Assembly (NCBI GenBank): GCA_036397635.1
Contig: DASWIP010000028.1
Location: forward strand, 1 to 5,820
Length of the DNA stretch: 5,820 nt
Source: DASWIP01 sp036397635
GTDB lineage: Bacteria > Actinomycetota > AC-67
Direction: 5' to 3'
The notes under the pieces: generated by a model
What the model saw: only the letters and a program-made list of their open reading frames with translations
Told to the model about the DNA's origin: nothing
Databases searched by the model: none
Position numbers and translations under genes: made by a program
Part shown: positions 4,932 through 5,820 of the stretch, in pieces
How positions within the stretch are numbered: position 1 is the first letter of the stretch
Layout of the letters: the number at the start of each line of letters is the position of its first letter

Positions 4932-5588
4932 TCAGTCGAGCTGCTCGAGCAGCGCGGGTAAGCCCCGCAAGTCCTGCAGCTCACCGGCCCGGTCGACGGG
5001 GCTCGTCGCGCCGAGCCGGTTGATCCACACCGAACGGATCCCCATCACGGCGCACGGTTCGATGTCGTGGAACAAGCTGGCTGCGACGTGGACGTGCCGG
5101 GCCCGAGCCGCGCCGCTCCGCTCACGGAACGCTGTCCAGTGTCCGGTTGCCGGCTTGTAGGACCCGGCGTCGGCGACGGTGATGGTCAGCTCCACTGGGA
5201 CGCCGATCGCGGTCAGGGACGCATCGAGCAGCTCGGGGTCGGTGTTGGAAAGCACGGCGAGCCGCCAGCCGCGCGCCCGCAGCTCGGCCAGGGCGCCGGG
5301 AACCTCGCCGAAGGGCGGCCAGGCCGGCAGGGAAAGCGCGAGCGCCTGTTCGGCCCCCGGCAAGAGCTTCACGCCGAGCTCGGCGGCGGCGGCGCGCGCC
5401 GCCAGGGCGAGCACTTCACGGTAGGGCAGAGAGGACCCGGCCTGAATGCGGGGCTCCGCGCGGTGGTACGCGGCGAGCAGCTCGTCCTGCCCCCGGCCCG
5501 GACAGATCCCGGCGAGGGCGTCGCCGATCCCGGCGTCCCAGTCGATGAGGGTTCCGTAGCAGTCGAACGTCGCCCAGCGATCGCTCAC
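4932..5588 (-). CDS. HAD-superfamily hydrolase (annotated-type 'haloacid dehalogenase type II')
   Basis: A 218-residue cytosolic hydrolase of the HAD superfamily. Motif I is FDCYGTLIDW with nucleophile Asp9. Motif II is LSNTD (Ser114-Asn115). Motif III is Lys145 in SYKPATGHW. Motif IV is SLFHDIEP with Asp175. A helical cap lies between motifs I and II (about 18-90). The overall pattern follows L-2-haloacid dehalogenase, but the Ser175 and Asn177 of that enzyme correspond to Ala170 and Leu172 here, and the halide-cradle Arg41 has no clear counterpart. A phosphatase-like activity on a small metabolite is therefore likelier than dehalogenation; the substrate is unknown. The start is GTG at 5588-5586. 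No Shine-Dalgarno precedes it, and TAGACT six bases upstream suggests a leaderless transcript. The gene is convergent with the HNH gene and divergent from mraZ. Confidence 0.88.
   Translation of the reverse strand: MSDRWATFDCYGTLIDWDAGIGDALAGICPGRGQDELLAAYHRAEPRIQAGSSLPYREVLALAARAAAAELGVKLLPGAEQALALSLPAWPPFGEVPGALAELRARGWRLAVLSNTDPELLDASLTAIGVPVELTITVADAGSYKPATGHWTAFRERSGAARARHVHVAASLFHDIEPCAVMGIRSVWINRLGATSPVDRAGELQDLRGLPALLEQLD
4940..4953. repeat. 14-bp perfect palindrome at the convergent HNH/HAD 3' ends
   Basis: GCTGCTCGAGCAGC lies 10 bases past the HNH stop and within the last codons of the HAD gene (LLEQL). A five-pair hairpin GCGGG/CCCGC with a five-base loop follows at 4954-4968. Together they could end transcription from either side, but they are also ordinary codons, so the role is uncertain. 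Confidence 0.3.
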
Positions 5589-5594
5589 GGCGCG

Positions 5595-5600
5595 AGTCTA
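5595..5600 (-). promoter_or_regulatory. -10 element TAGACT for a leaderless HAD transcript
   Basis: Read on the minus strand, TAGACT is followed by exactly six bases and then the GTG start. That is the spacing expected when transcription begins at the first base of the start codon, and it fits the absence of a ribosome site. No good -35 is visible. Confidence 0.5.
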
Positions 5601-5632
5601 GGGCGACGGGCCTCCAGGGCTCCCGTAGGCGG

Positions 5633-5677
5633 GGGAGATACCATCTGACACACGAGCATCTGGTACCTCCCGTGTCA
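5633..5677. repeat. two interlocked inverted repeats between HAD and mraZ
   Basis: Arms 5633-5643 and 5661-5671 (GGGAGATACCA against TGGTACCTCCC) pair over 11 positions with one mismatch. TGACAC at 5646-5651 and GTGTCA at 5672-5677 form a second pair interleaved with the first. TGACAC recurs at 5701-5706 over the mraZ -35, and CATCTG occurs at 5642, 5657 and 5687, that is, 15 and 30 bp apart. The site is outside both predicted transcripts, so protein binding to DNA is likelier than RNA folding. Confidence 0.55.
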
Positions 5678-5699
5678 CACCCATCCCATCTGGCAACTC

Positions 5700-5729
5700 T
5701 TGACACCAGCTCACACAGTGGAGTAGAGT
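5700..5729 (+). promoter_or_regulatory. mraZ promoter
   Basis: TTGACA at 5700-5705 is a perfect -35. TAGAGT at 5724-5729 is a fair -10, with an 18-bp spacer. Transcription should start near 5736, giving a leader of about 25 bases. This would be the leading promoter of the division and cell-wall cluster. Confidence 0.75.
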
Positions 5730-5743
5730 GGCGCCAAGTGGTG
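5717..5743 (+). promoter_or_regulatory. MraZ box: three AGTGGNG repeats at 10-bp spacing
   Basis: AGTGGAG (5717), AGTGGCG (5727) and AGTGGTG (5737) are direct repeats exactly one helical turn apart. MraZ is known to bind tandem TGG-type repeats with about 10-bp spacing in its own promoter in E. coli and other bacteria. The array covers the -10 and the expected start point, which fits autorepression. Confidence 0.75.
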
Positions 5744-5760
5744 AGCGGTAGAGTGATTCT

Positions 5761-5820
5761 GTGTTCCTGGGGGAGTACCAGCACTCGCTGGACGCGAAGG
5801 GGAGGGTCATCCTCCCCGTC
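5761..5820 (+). CDS. mraZ: transcriptional regulator MraZ, N-terminal 20 codons (3' end outside window)
   Basis: The first 20 residues, MFLGEYQHSLDAKGRVILPV, are the conserved start of MraZ, including the DAKGR(V)xLP segment of its first AbrB-like half, which contacts DNA in the ring-shaped oligomer. MraZ is usually the first gene of the division and cell-wall (dcw) cluster, followed by rsmH (mraW), and represses its own operon. The start is GTG at 5761, after a weak GGTAGAG at 5747-5753. The remaining roughly 120 residues expected for the family lie beyond the window. The MraZ box directly upstream supports the identification. Confidence 0.92.
   Translation, partial: MFLGEYQHSLDAKGRVILPV

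Noticed and set aside
4408..5588. Defence or toxin module made of the HNH and HAD genes
   Set aside because: The genes are convergent, not an operon, and both belong to broad housekeeping-like families with no partner immunity or sensor gene.

Overview
The window comes from a high-GC actinobacterium, probably an uncultured or deep-branching one. The evidence is the strong preference for G/C in third codon positions, GTG and TTG start codons, a DUF3040 membrane protein (a family typical of Actinobacteria), a MerR regulator of the mycobacterial Rv1828 type, and an mraZ that opens with an actinobacterial-looking N-terminus. Synteny with the region upstream of the division and cell-wall (dcw) cluster supports this, because mraZ is the first gene of that cluster and begins at the right edge.

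Layout. (1) Bases 2-2405 hold a translesion or lesion-tolerance pair: the C-terminal third of a DnaE-type DNA polymerase III alpha subunit of the error-prone-like class, followed by a complete Y-family polymerase IV (dinB) with all catalytic carboxylates. Between them lies a possible 10-codon minicistron with an excellent Shine-Dalgarno sequence, whose stop overlaps the dinB start as ATGA. (2) Bases 2416-3189 encode a crotonase-fold protein, tightly spaced after dinB, with an isomerase-like rather than hydratase-like active site. (3) Bases 3171-3289 are regulatory: a perfect 19-bp tandem repeat at 22-bp period starts inside the end of the crotonase gene and sits upstream of a strong sigma-70-type promoter for the DUF3040 gene. 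(4) Bases 3290-4929 carry the DUF3040 membrane protein, a MerR-like regulator and an HNH nuclease-fold protein, all on the plus strand. A perfect 16-bp inverted repeat separates the last two. (5) A HAD hydrolase lies on the minus strand at 4932-5588, convergent with the HNH gene (2 bp between stops) and divergent from mraZ. (6) Bases 5589-5760 are a dense regulatory region: a near-consensus promoter, a triple MraZ box at exactly 10-bp spacing over the -10, and further inverted and direct repeats upstream.

How it fits together. The polymerase pair probably works in mutagenic DNA synthesis at damaged templates. The crotonase may be co-transcribed with it, but no functional link is visible. The DUF3040 gene, regulator, HNH and HAD genes fill the space between dinB and the dcw cluster and appear to be separate transcription units. 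I see no defence island, CRISPR array, tRNA, rRNA, insertion sequence or prophage. The novelty lies in small regulatory architectures, not in an unknown multi-gene system.
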